DNA from: an uncultured Lachnospiraceae bacterium
GTDB taxonomy: Bacteria > Bacillota_A > Clostridia > TANB77 > CAG-508
Direction: 5' to 3'
Length of the DNA: 50,236 nucleotides
Assembly (NCBI GenBank): GCA_947165105.1
Contig: CAMUZC010000004.1
Span: 1-50,236 of the forward strand
A program made the translations under genes and the position numbers. This document shows positions 25,389 through 32,850 of the stretch, piece by piece; the stretch's first letter is position 1; every line of letters starts with the position of its first letter. The notes below the pieces were generated by a model. The model was not told the DNA's origin. It was given only the letters and a program-made list of their open reading frames with translations, and did no database searches.

Positions 25389-25850
25389 TTATTTAATTGT
25401 ATATCCGTTGTCTTTTAACTCTTTTTCAAATGCTTCTTTTGTAAGTTCATCAACAGATAAACCTTCTTCTTCAGCATAAGCTTGAGGATCAAATGTTATA
25501 ATAACTTTATTATCTTTAACTTCGAATTTCATACCTTCTTCATCGTTTAAGTATGGTAATACTCCTTTAACAGTTTCTACTGTTTCTTCATCTTCTAATT
25601 CTCTTGTCATAACAATAGAGTTAGCTTTATTGTCTTCGAATGTAATTTCTATAGTTTCTTCAAATTTTCCGAAGAATTCTTCTTCTCCACTTTTTGTTCC
25701 TACTAATTTATTATCATCCTTTGTAGCAACTATTTCCTTATCATTATCTTTCTTTTTGTCAGATTTTTCATCATTATTACATCCAGCTAAAGTTACTAAT
25801 AAAACAACCATAGCTAGTAATATAAATATATTTTTAATTGTTTTTTTCAT
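25389..25850 (-). CDS. Small lipoprotein, tandem paralogue 2
   Basis: 153 residues. The signal peptide ends in a lipobox (LVTLAGC, Cys24), so it is probably lipid-anchored. A Lys/Asp-rich spacer follows, then a compact domain: EEFFGKFEETIEITFEDNKA, VMTRELEDEETVETVKGV, LPYLNDEEGMKFEV and a closing ELKDNGYTIK. That domain aligns clearly with the adjacent lipoprotein gene, so the two arose by tandem duplication. It differs mainly by a longer charged linker. I know this only as an uncharacterised clostridial lipoprotein fold; function unknown. Confidence 0.85.
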   Translation of the reverse strand: MKKTIKNIFILLAMVVLLVTLAGCNNDEKSDKKKDNDKEIVATKDDNKLVGTKSGEEEFFGKFEETIEITFEDNKANSIVMTRELEDEETVETVKGVLPYLNDEEGMKFEVKDNKVIITFDPQAYAEEEGLSVDELTKEAFEKELKDNGYTIK

Positions 25851-25874
25851 TATTCTTTCTCCTTTTATTTTATT

Positions 25875-25921
25875 ATTATATAGGACAAATATTTCAATAT
25901 GTTGATATTTGTCCTATATTT
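25875..25921 (-). terminator. Hairpin after lipoprotein copy 1
   Basis: ATATAGGACAAATAT and ATATTTGTCCTATAT arms. The sequence is closely related to the hairpin at 25316-25378, consistent with duplication of a gene-plus-terminator unit. Confidence 0.7.
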
Positions 25922-25937
25922 TTAAGTAAAAATTGGA

Positions 25938-26342
25938 TTATTTTACTTTATATCCTTCATCTTCTAGATCTTTCTTTAATGATTCTCTTGATAAATCATC
26001 ATCCTCTAATCCTAATTCTTTAGCAAATGATTTTGGCTCACATGTTATAGTAACTTTTTTACCATCAACTTCGAATTTCATTCCTTCGTCTGTGTTTAGG
26101 TATCCTATAAGCTCTTTTATACTTTTTGCTGTTTCTTCATCTTCTAATTCTCTTGTCATAACAATTTTATCAGCTTTTTTGTCTTTGAATGTGATTTCGA
26201 TTGTTTCTTTATATTTTCCAAAGAAATTATCTTCACCATCTTTTGTTGCAACTAATTTTTTATTTTCACCACAACCTGTTAAAGCTAATAATAATACTGC
26301 CATTACCATTACTAGTAAAATACTTTTTGCAGTTTTTTTCAT
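25938..26342 (-). CDS. Small lipoprotein, tandem paralogue 1
   Basis: 134 residues with a lipobox (LLALTGC). The body repeats the plan of its neighbour: DNFFGKYKETIEITFKDKKA, VMTRELEDEETAKSIKEL, YLNTDEGMKFEVDGKKVT and EDEGYKVK. An in-frame ATG at 26378 exists, but it lies upstream of the -10 element and an AAAGGTGG precedes the ATG at 26342, so I use the latter. Function unknown. Confidence 0.85.
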   Translation of the reverse strand: MKKTAKSILLVMVMAVLLLALTGCGENKKLVATKDGEDNFFGKYKETIEITFKDKKADKIVMTRELEDEETAKSIKELIGYLNTDEGMKFEVDGKKVTITCEPKSFAKELGLEDDDLSRESLKKDLEDEGYKVK

Positions 26343-26369
26343 TTTTTCACCACCTTTCAGTATATGCTT

Positions 26370-26398
26370 ATTATACATATAAATAATTAAATTGTCTA
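26370..26398 (-). promoter_or_regulatory. Promoter of lipoprotein copy 1
   Basis: Minus-strand TAGACA (26398-26393), 17-base spacer, TATAAT (26375-26370), with the start codon about 28 bases downstream. Confidence 0.7.
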
Positions 26399-26458
26399 AC
26401 TTTTTTTGTAATTTTTATTATTTTTTTAATATAGTTTATTTACTACATATAGATTTAC

Positions 26459-26487
26459 TTGACAATCTATTATTAATATGATATTAT
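26459..26487 (+). promoter_or_regulatory. Strong plus-strand promoter of an intergenic RNA
   Basis: TTGACA (26459-26464), 17-base spacer, TATTAT (26482-26487), in a gap with no plus-strand gene. Confidence 0.75.
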
Positions 26488-26493
26488 GTATAC

Positions 26494-26675
26494 ACTAAAT
26501 GGGTATACTTTATTTCATTTCAAACTAAAAGACAACGCAGAAATGCGATTGGGCTTTTTTGAGAATAATCCAACAAAATATCCTTTATTTATATAAAGTT
26601 CCTGGCATTATTGGGTGTTGGAAAATGGAAATGAACAAACTCGCTGTTACTGATAAACAGCGAGTTTTGATTTTT
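26494..26675 (+). ncRNA. Putative structured small RNA (~180 nt), family not recognised
   Basis: A consensus promoter precedes and an intrinsic terminator ends this non-coding interval. Inside, a closing helix joins TTCATTTC (about 26514-26521) with GAAATGAA (about 26628-26635). An inner helix pairs TCCAACA with TGTTGGA, and a CTTTAT/ATAAAG hairpin lies inside that; a GCGATTGGGC-rich segment forms the 5' internal loop. A long rod with a big asymmetric bulge and this length would suit 6S RNA, but I do not see diagnostic 6S sequence and cannot fold it here. No plus-strand gene follows, so it is unlikely to be a riboswitch leader. Confidence 0.6.
26639..26675 (+). terminator. Terminator of the small RNA
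   Basis: ACTCGCTGTT and AACAGCGAGT arms with a 7-base loop followed by TTTGATTTTT. Confidence 0.85.
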
Positions 26676-26717
26676 ACTCAATTTTCAGATTTAATTAAAA
26701 ATTTATCATAAAACAAG

Positions 26718-26753
26718 AAAAAATCTCAGTCCTAAGTGAACTGAGATTTTTTT
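26718..26753 (-). terminator. Terminator of the nucleotide-kinase-like gene
   Basis: AAAAATCTCAGT and ACTGAGATTTTT arms. T runs occur on both strands, so it works both ways and isolates the small RNA from the next gene. Confidence 0.8.
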
Positions 26754-26769
26754 AGCTACAAGAATTATA

Positions 26770-27411
26770 TTAAACAATATTATATTCCTGCAGTCTTCTA
26801 ATGGCCATTTCGAACGTTTCATCCGGAGTTAACTGTGTAGTATCAATATAGATGTTAATACAATTTCTAAAATGTGCTAAATCTACATTGTCTCTACATA
26901 CTTCGTAATACGCTCTACGTGTTTCGCTTTCCTGTTTGCGTATATATTCGATATACTCAAACTTATCAGCATTTGGGTCATCTTTAATGCGTTGATATGC
27001 TGTTTCAGCTTCTGCAACAAGATGGATAATAACATTACACTTTGGAAGGTCTGCTACCTGATTCATATTAGCAATCCATGAATAGCTATATCCCTGAACT
27101 GCACCATGTACAAATGAATCTAAGAAACCTCTTTGGGTAAGTATAATATCATATTTGCCTGATTTATACCAATCTTTGTATTTCTCAGCAAATATTCTAT
27201 TATCCAAAGCGAATATCATGCGATCTGTGTATGAATCTTTAGATTCATTCAGCAAATCATTAACAAGATGTTCGTCATGTGGAAGTCTACTCCGCTTTAC
27301 CCGAAGATTCTTTTCCTCAGTAAACCATTTTTCCAGATTGCTTACCAATGTGGTCTTACCACTTCCGTCTAAACCTGAGACTACCACCCATTTTACTTTG
27401 TTGCCTTCCAT
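26770..27411 (-). CDS. P-loop nucleoside/nucleotide kinase (thymidylate-kinase-like)
   Basis: 213 residues. Walker A GLDGSGKTT at 13-21, a DR motif region (SYTDRMIFALDNRIFAEKY), a lid-like stretch TQRGFLDSFVHGAVQGYS, and VIIHLVAEAETAYQRI place it in the thymidylate/deoxynucleoside kinase group. The essential housekeeping dTMP kinase is unlikely: the protein is divergent and stands alone. Codon use is unlike the surroundings, with two adjacent-region CGG arginine codons in NLRVKRSR, suggesting transfer. The actual substrate is open. The start at 27411 is preceded by AAGGAGG. Confidence 0.75.
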   Translation of the reverse strand: MEGNKVKWVVVSGLDGSGKTTLVSNLEKWFTEEKNLRVKRSRLPHDEHLVNDLLNESKDSYTDRMIFALDNRIFAEKYKDWYKSGKYDIILTQRGFLDSFVHGAVQGYSYSWIANMNQVADLPKCNVIIHLVAEAETAYQRIKDDPNADKFEYIEYIRKQESETRRAYYEVCRDNVDLAHFRNCINIYIDTTQLTPDETFEMAIRRLQEYNIV

Positions 27412-27514
27412 TAGTCATACCTCCTTAATTGCTTTTCCTATAAACTAGGAATTTTCTAAAAATGGATACTTTAATTATATAACATTTTATACTTTATGTC
27501 AAATTATTGTTATT

Positions 27515-28459
27515 TTATTTACATATCATCTTCAAAAGCTCTTCATCTCTTCTAGCAAAAGCCTCTTTAAATGTTACATTTTGATTCTCACCAATAGCTT
27601 CATAATCAACGTCCACTATATTAAACTCTTCAAAGTTTTTCTTAACATCTTCATAAAGTTTAGTTTTCTTTCCACCTTCAACTGAAAATGGCTTATGCAT
27701 AACAATATTCAAATTAGTATTTTTTACATTAACAACATCTTTAATAACATTATTTAAAAATCCATAATCATTATTACAATCGAAAAATATAATTGTATCG
27801 TTGTTTTTTATAATACTGTTTAACTTATTTCTAACATCTATATAATCAGATACATATATATTTCCATTTTTCTTTTCCAAACTGCTTGAAATATTTATAT
27901 TAGACAGACTATTGTTGTTATGCGTATATGTATGTATATTATAAAATTGAACATTGCCATTTTGGTCGTATTTATTGATTAATTCATCTGAAATGCTGTT
28001 ATCAAAATATATAAAAGTAATATTAGACACATTTCCTTGGTTCCAGTCCATTGTATAGAATTTTTCTTGAGTTTCTTCATCAATCTCATCTTTATACTTT
28101 CTGAATCCCATAGCTTTAAAAAATAAAACTGCATTATTATTTCTTTCATACACTTCTACAACTAAATTATCGCAATCCTGCTTAGCTTTTTGAATCAGAA
28201 TCTCTCCTATGCCCTCTCTTTGTATTTCAGGTTTAACTTGAATATTTACAATTCTTCCCTTGCTATTTACTGCTATAAAAGCTTTAATTTCTGCAGCTTC
28301 TGTATACACGTAAATTTTACTTTTCATAAACTCGTCTCTTGCATTTATATAATTATCTATCCAGTATTGGTTATCTATGAATCCCTGAAATCTTTGATTA
28401 TTATCTTTCCATATTTTCATTATTATATCAATGTCTTTTTTATCAAATTGCTTTACCAT
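27515..28459 (-). CDS. GNAT acetyltransferase fused to an unknown C-terminal domain
   Basis: 314 residues. The first ~135 form a GNAT domain: KGRIVNIQVKPEIQREGIGE with an R/Q-x-x-G-x-G-style acetyl-CoA loop, VVEVYERNNNAVLFFKAMGF and a closing FYTMDW. Residues about 140-314 form a second domain with alternating strands (ITFIYFDNSI, NDTIIFFDCNNDYGF, LNIVMHKPFS) that I do not recognise. It looks alpha/beta, perhaps a hydrolase- or receiver-like sandwich. The GNAT part should be catalytic; substrate unknown. It precedes the nucleotide-kinase-like gene without sharing an obvious promoter. Confidence 0.7.
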   Translation of the reverse strand: MVKQFDKKDIDIIMKIWKDNNQRFQGFIDNQYWIDNYINARDEFMKSKIYVYTEAAEIKAFIAVNSKGRIVNIQVKPEIQREGIGEILIQKAKQDCDNLVVEVYERNNNAVLFFKAMGFRKYKDEIDEETQEKFYTMDWNQGNVSNITFIYFDNSISDELINKYDQNGNVQFYNIHTYTHNNNSLSNINISSSLEKKNGNIYVSDYIDVRNKLNSIIKNNDTIIFFDCNNDYGFLNNVIKDVVNVKNTNLNIVMHKPFSVEGGKKTKLYEDVKKNFEEFNIVDVDYEAIGENQNVTFKEAFARRDEELLKMICK

Positions 28460-28524
28460 TTTTCTTTTGCACCTCTTTCCCTGTATCCCAAATGAATGGT
28501 TCTTAACGGACTAAAATTTGTACA

Positions 28525-29082
28525 TTAAATATCATAGAAATATGTAGATTCTAAATCTGCTTCGTGTAATAATAGTGCTAGAGGATATCTTTTAAATGCT
28601 GCACTAATTGTATTATACTGTTCCTTTGGTTCTGTAAATCCCATGTGCCAGCGAATTGCGTATTTTTCTTCTGGTGTTAATTTTATATATTCTGTTAACA
28701 TCATAACAGATTTTTCTCCATGTCCAAAAGGAATAGTATCATCAATTGTGTAGTATGGTACTTTTTCCCATTCTCCTCTTTCATTCTTAGCATTTCTATA
28801 ATCCACTTTGTAAAAATTCACTTTACAGATATCGTGTAAAAGTGCTGATATAATCAAAGTATCCTCTTGCCACTCCATATTCATTACATTGTTTTTTGCT
28901 TTATGTTTTAATATTTCATAAACCTTCATACTATGCTCTAAAAGCCCACCTTCATAACTTCCATGAAACCTAGTACTTGCTGGAGCTGTATAGAAGTCTG
29001 TTTTTTCTTCTATAAATTTAATAAGTTCTTCTATTCCTTCTCTATTTGTGCTTCTTAATAATTCAATAAACTCTTCTTTCAT
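28525..29082 (-). CDS. HD-domain hydrolase
   Basis: 185 residues. HD-domain ligands are visible: H50 (GLLEHSMKV), H83-D84 (ALLHDICKV), a later His in FGHGEKS and IRWHMG. The TRFHGSYEGGLLEHS start resembles the HD module of YhaM-type 3'-5' exoribonucleases, but the OB-fold part is missing. The gene starts 25 bases after metG ends and probably belongs to a glmM-metG-HD transcription unit. The substrate is unknown. Confidence 0.8.
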   Translation of the reverse strand: MKEEFIELLRSTNREGIEELIKFIEEKTDFYTAPASTRFHGSYEGGLLEHSMKVYEILKHKAKNNVMNMEWQEDTLIISALLHDICKVNFYKVDYRNAKNERGEWEKVPYYTIDDTIPFGHGEKSVMMLTEYIKLTPEEKYAIRWHMGFTEPKEQYNTISAAFKRYPLALLLHEADLESTYFYDI

Positions 29083-29107
29083 CTGTTTTCCTTTCTTTTT
29101 ATTTTCA

Positions 29108-30688
29108 CTATTTCATGTTTGATTTAATATACTCAATTTCTTCGTCTCTATCTAATCTTGCAAATAAAGGCTCTCCTTTTTCGATAACCCTTGTATTTTC
29201 TGAAATTTCGTTATCTGAATATACTAAATCCCAAGATTTATTTTCTGATGATATATTTAATTGATTTAATATTTCATTAGATTTCTCTGGCATGAATGGA
29301 GATAATAAAATAGCAATTTTTCTTAATGTTTCTGCTAAATGGAACATTACAGATTTTAGTTTTTCTATATCTTCTTCTGAATCAGATTTAGAAAGTTTCC
29401 ATGGTTCTGTTTCATCAACATATTTATTTGCTCTTGAAATTATTGCCCATAATTCCACTAGTGCGTTACTTACATGATATGTATCCATTGCATCTTCTAC
29501 CTTAGCAATTTGTGTTTTTATTGTTTCTTCTAATGAATTGTCAAATTCAGTTCTAACCTTGATATTTGTAGGAATAACTCCATCAAAATATTTATTTATC
29601 ATTCCGATTGTTCTACTTAGTAAATTTCCTAAATCGTTAGCTAAGTCATAGTTAAACCTATCTACAAAGTCTTCTGGTGTAAACATTGAATCTTGGGCAA
29701 AACTCATTAATCTTAATAAATAATACTTTGTTGCATCTAATCCATATCTATTTACTAAAACTTCAGGATAAACTACATTTCCGACAGATTTAGACATTTT
29801 TCCATCTTTCATTACAACCCAGCTGTGTGCATATATTTGTTTTGGTAATTCTAATCCTAGTGCATGTAAGAAAATAGGCCAATATATACCATGGAATCTT
29901 ATTATTTCTTTTCCTACAACGTGCAAATCAGCTGGCCAATATTTGTTGAATAATGTATCATCATCGCTAGCATATCCTAGTGCTGTAATATAGTTTGTTA
30001 GTGCATCTAACCATACATATAAAACATGTTTAGGATCATTTGGCATTGGAATTCCCCAATCAAATGTATTACGACTTATACATAAATCTTCAAGTCCAGG
30101 TTCTATAAAGTTTTTGAATATTTCTGTTTTTCTTGATTCAGGTACTATGAAGTCTGGATGCTCTGCATAAAATTCCTTTATCCATGTTTCATATTTTTTC
30201 ATGTTGAAGAAATATGCATCTTCACTCATTTTAACTACTTCACGTCCACAATCAGGACATTTTCCATCAACTAATTGTGTTTCAGTAAAATAATTTTCAC
30301 ATGGCATACAGTACCAACCTTCATATTTTCCTTTATAGATATCTCCATTATCTAGGAATTTTTGAACTATTTTTTGAACTGCATTACAATGATAATCGTC
30401 TGTTGTTCTTATAAATTTATCATAACTTATGTCCATTAGTTCCCATAGTTTTTTTGCTGCATCAGCCATTTCATCAACATGTGCTTGTGGAGTTAATCCT
30501 CTTTTTTCTGCTACAGTTTGAATTTTTTGACCATGCTCGTCCAAACCTGTTAGCATAAAAGAATCATAACCTCTTGCTTGTTTATATCTTTTTATACAAT
30601 CAGTTAAAACTTCACAATAAGCAGTTCCTATATGAAACTTTCCGCTTGGGTAATAAATTGGTGTTGTTATATAAAATTTTTTATCCAT
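29108..30688 (-). CDS. metG: Methionyl-tRNA synthetase
   Basis: 526 residues. Charges tRNA-Met. Class I signatures are the HIGH-equivalent FHIGTAY (18-24) and KMSKS at 297-301. The zinc knuckle has C127-x2-C130 and C144-x2-C147. The anticodon-binding helical domain follows (YDLANDLGNLLSRTIGMI). It lacks the C-terminal EMAPII-like tRNA-binding domain found in longer (~650-residue) bacterial forms; whether that domain is encoded separately is not visible. AAAGGGGAAA precedes the ATG at 30688. No T-box leader is seen in the short gap to glmM. Confidence 0.97.
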   Translation of the reverse strand: MDKKFYITTPIYYPSGKFHIGTAYCEVLTDCIKRYKQARGYDSFMLTGLDEHGQKIQTVAEKRGLTPQAHVDEMADAAKKLWELMDISYDKFIRTTDDYHCNAVQKIVQKFLDNGDIYKGKYEGWYCMPCENYFTETQLVDGKCPDCGREVVKMSEDAYFFNMKKYETWIKEFYAEHPDFIVPESRKTEIFKNFIEPGLEDLCISRNTFDWGIPMPNDPKHVLYVWLDALTNYITALGYASDDDTLFNKYWPADLHVVGKEIIRFHGIYWPIFLHALGLELPKQIYAHSWVVMKDGKMSKSVGNVVYPEVLVNRYGLDATKYYLLRLMSFAQDSMFTPEDFVDRFNYDLANDLGNLLSRTIGMINKYFDGVIPTNIKVRTEFDNSLEETIKTQIAKVEDAMDTYHVSNALVELWAIISRANKYVDETEPWKLSKSDSEEDIEKLKSVMFHLAETLRKIAILLSPFMPEKSNEILNQLNISSENKSWDLVYSDNEISENTRVIEKGEPLFARLDRDEEIEYIKSNMK

Positions 30689-30717
30689 AATTTGTTTCCC
30701 CTTTCTTTTTTAATTAA

Positions 30718-30764
30718 GGACTGTCCTAGATTTCAAAAATTTGAAAAAAAGAACCGTCCCCAAT
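30718..30764. repeat. REP-like palindromic scrap between glmM and metG
   Basis: Contains GGGGACGGTTC and AGGACTGTCCT-type words around a TTTCAAAAATTTGAAA palindrome. Such GGGAC-rich words are found as dispersed repeats in some clostridial genomes. Only one copy was noticed in this window, so repeat status is not proven. Confidence 0.3.
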
Positions 30765-30770
30765 TTTAAA

Positions 30771-32135
30771 TTATCCTAATTTCTCTTCAATTAATTTAGC
30801 TAATCTTGTAGCTTTTTCTTTAATATACTCTTGATTTTCGCCTTCAATCATAACTCTAATTAGAGGCTCTGTTCCAGACGCTCTTATTAAAACTCTTCCG
30901 TTTCCAGAAAATTCTGTTTCTAATTTTTCTATTTCTGCTTTGATTTCTGGATCATTTTTATATTCATCTTTTTTATCGTTCTTAATCTTTGCGTTTACAA
31001 GTACTTGTGGATATGCTTTCATTATACTTGATATTTCTGAAGCTGTTTTGTTTTGTTCTAACATAGCTCTTATTAATAATATTGATGTTAAAATTCCATC
31101 TCCTGTAGGGTTATAATCTAGGCAAATTACGTGTCCTGATTGTTCTCCGCCAAGATTATATCCATTTTTAAGCATTTCTTCTAATACATATCTATCTCCA
31201 ACTTTTGTTTGAACAAAATTAATATTGTTTGCTTCTGCATACTTGTTTAATCCTAAGTTACTCATAACTGTAGCTACAACAGTATCGTTTTTTAGTATTC
31301 CTTTTTGCTTAAATGAGTTTGATAAAATTGCTAATATTTTATCTCCATCTATCTCATTTCCGTTTTCATCTACTGCTAAACATCTGTCGCCATCACCATC
31401 ATAAGCAATTCCTAGATTGCATTTGTTTTCAACAACAAATTTCTTTAATCCTTCTAAATGTGTAGAACCACAATTGTCGTTAATGTTTACTCCATCTGGA
31501 TTATCATTTATTATTTTGTGTTTAATTCCTAGCACTTTGAATATCTTATCTGCAACTACTGATGTTGCACCATTTGCTGTATCTACTGCTACCACAAAAT
31601 TTTCTTTATCAAATTGTTCTAATTCTTCTTCAAAATTCTTTCTGAAGAAATATACATATTCATCTAATAAATCTGTTCTTATTTCTGATACGCCAATTTT
31701 TTCGTTAACGGCTGTTAATTCATCTATTTTTCCAGAATCCATTACTTCTTCAATTTCTTCTTCTAATTCATCTGGAATTTTCATTCCTTTGTTACTGAAA
31801 TATTTTACACCGTTAAATTCGAATGTATTGTGTGATGCTGAAATAACAACACTTGCGTCTGCTTTAAATCTTCTTGTTAAGTAAGCAACTGCTGGTGTTG
31901 GCATTACATCTAATATTTTTACGTTTGCTCCATAACTTAAGAAACCTGCTGTCATAGCACTTTCTATAAGTGTTCCAGATATACGTGTATCTCTTCCTAT
32001 TAAAATTGTAGGTGCATGATCTGTATGCTTTGATAATACATATGCTCCTGCTTTTGCTACTTTGTAAACTAATTCAGGAGAAAGCTCTGTATTGGCTATT
32101 CTTCTAATTCCATCTGTTCCGAAATATTTTCTCAT
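30771..32135 (-). CDS. glmM: Phosphoglucosamine mutase
   Basis: 454 residues. Converts glucosamine-6-phosphate to glucosamine-1-phosphate for UDP-GlcNAc and cell-wall synthesis. Marks are the FGTDGIRR start, the phosphoserine loop ISASHN with active Ser101, the metal loop DGDGDR, the sugar-binding GGEQSGH and the C-terminal phosphate-binding RASGTEPLIRVM. Length is standard. It heads a probable unit with metG and the HD gene. Confidence 0.97.
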   Translation of the reverse strand: MRKYFGTDGIRRIANTELSPELVYKVAKAGAYVLSKHTDHAPTILIGRDTRISGTLIESAMTAGFLSYGANVKILDVMPTPAVAYLTRRFKADASVVISASHNTFEFNGVKYFSNKGMKIPDELEEEIEEVMDSGKIDELTAVNEKIGVSEIRTDLLDEYVYFFRKNFEEELEQFDKENFVVAVDTANGATSVVADKIFKVLGIKHKIINDNPDGVNINDNCGSTHLEGLKKFVVENKCNLGIAYDGDGDRCLAVDENGNEIDGDKILAILSNSFKQKGILKNDTVVATVMSNLGLNKYAEANNINFVQTKVGDRYVLEEMLKNGYNLGGEQSGHVICLDYNPTGDGILTSILLIRAMLEQNKTASEISSIMKAYPQVLVNAKIKNDKKDEYKNDPEIKAEIEKLETEFSGNGRVLIRASGTEPLIRVMIEGENQEYIKEKATRLAKLIEEKLG

Positions 32136-32274
32136 TTTATTCGACCTCCCTTAGTATCTATTGTATTATACAGTTTTGGGAATAATTAGTCAATGTTTAT
32201 TGATACGTTTTTTACATAATTTCTAGATAATTCCTGCTGTGTCAACTTGTTATGTCCATTTGTTTCTTCACAAA

Positions 32275-32308
32275 ATAAAAAACAGAGTTTAATCTCTGTT
32301 TTCTTATT
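32275..32308 (-). terminator. Terminator downstream of rpoZ
   Basis: AAAAACAGAG and CTCTGTTTT arms with a 7-base loop and T-rich tail, 22 bases past the rpoZ stop. Confidence 0.8.
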
Positions 32309-32329
32309 TATTAATAATTCATAATTCTA

Positions 32330-32533
32330 TTATTCATGTTTATCTTTTATGATATGTATTTTTCCGTTTTTCACTTCTAAAGCTGCAATAGTTACTTTAG
32401 ATGGTTCATTAGTTTCTATTAATGATTCACTTCCATTTTGTAATTGTCTCGCTCTTTTTGATATTGCACTTACTAAATCATATCTGTTAATTGATTTGCT
32501 TAAAAGCTCTTCTGTGCTTGGTTTGTTTATCAT
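32330..32533 (-). CDS. rpoZ: RNA polymerase omega subunit
   Basis: 67 residues. The omega signature is clear: MINKPSTEELL, SINRYDLVSAISKRARQLQNG and the closing VTIAALEVKNGKI. Omega helps assemble beta-prime into the core enzyme. The frame opens at a GTG at 32542, but the ATG at 32533 gives the usual MIN-P-S start with AAGGAAG upstream, so I prefer it. It is monocistronic, with a promoter and a hairpin leader upstream, instead of the common gmk-rpoZ arrangement. Confidence 0.88.
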   Translation of the reverse strand: MINKPSTEELLSKSINRYDLVSAISKRARQLQNGSESLIETNEPSKVTIAALEVKNGKIHIIKDKHE

Positions 32534-32566
32534 TTCTTCCACTTCCTTTTCTTTTTATACATCGAT

Positions 32567-32629
32567 AAAAAACGTAGTCCTCTTGGCTGAAATTCCGCCC
32601 GTAGACTACACTCTACTAATATTATTATA
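32567..32629 (-). promoter_or_regulatory. rpoZ promoter (-10) and leader with terminator-like hairpin
   Basis: Minus strand: TATAAT at 32629-32624, then a leader in which GTAGTC (32609-32604) pairs with GACTAC (32579-32574), followed by GTTTTTT. This reads like an attenuator ahead of rpoZ. The -35 (TTACAT) is poor. Confidence 0.5.
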
Positions 32630-32737
32630 ACACATTTTTCCTTTTCATGTAATAGTCATTTTTAATTTTTTAATTTTTTTTAAATTAATTATAGACAAAA
32701 AAAATAAAGTATGTTAATATAATTGAGTAATTGTTAT

Positions 32738-32820
32738 GCCTGAGTGGCGGAACCGGTAGACGCACTGGATTCAAAATCCAGCGGGAAACCATGTGGGTTC
32801 GAGTCCCACCTCAGGTACCA
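32738..32820 (+). tRNA. tRNA-Leu (anticodon CAA)
   Basis: 83 bases including an encoded CCA. Acceptor arms GCCTGAG/CTCAGGT, a D arm with AACCGGTAGAC, anticodon stem CTGGA/TCCAG around TTCAAAA, a short variable arm (GCGGGAAACCATGT) and a TPsiC arm GTGGG-TTCGAGT-CCCAC. The CAA anticodon reads UUG leucine. It is followed by a perfect terminator. Confidence 0.97.
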
Positions 32821-32850
32821 AAAAAGCTATCTTTTAAGATAGCTTTTTAT
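32821..32850. terminator. Bidirectional terminator of tRNA-Leu and the convergent gene
   Basis: AAAAAGCTATCTT and AAGATAGCTTTTT arms; T runs on both strands; it touches the stop of the gene at 32850. Confidence 0.85.

Noticed and set aside
26494..26675. Calling the intergenic RNA 6S RNA, SRP RNA or tmRNA
   Set aside because: The conserved SRP GGAA/GCA loop and tmRNA tag or tRNA-like ends are absent, and 6S signature sequence was not recognised; left as unknown.
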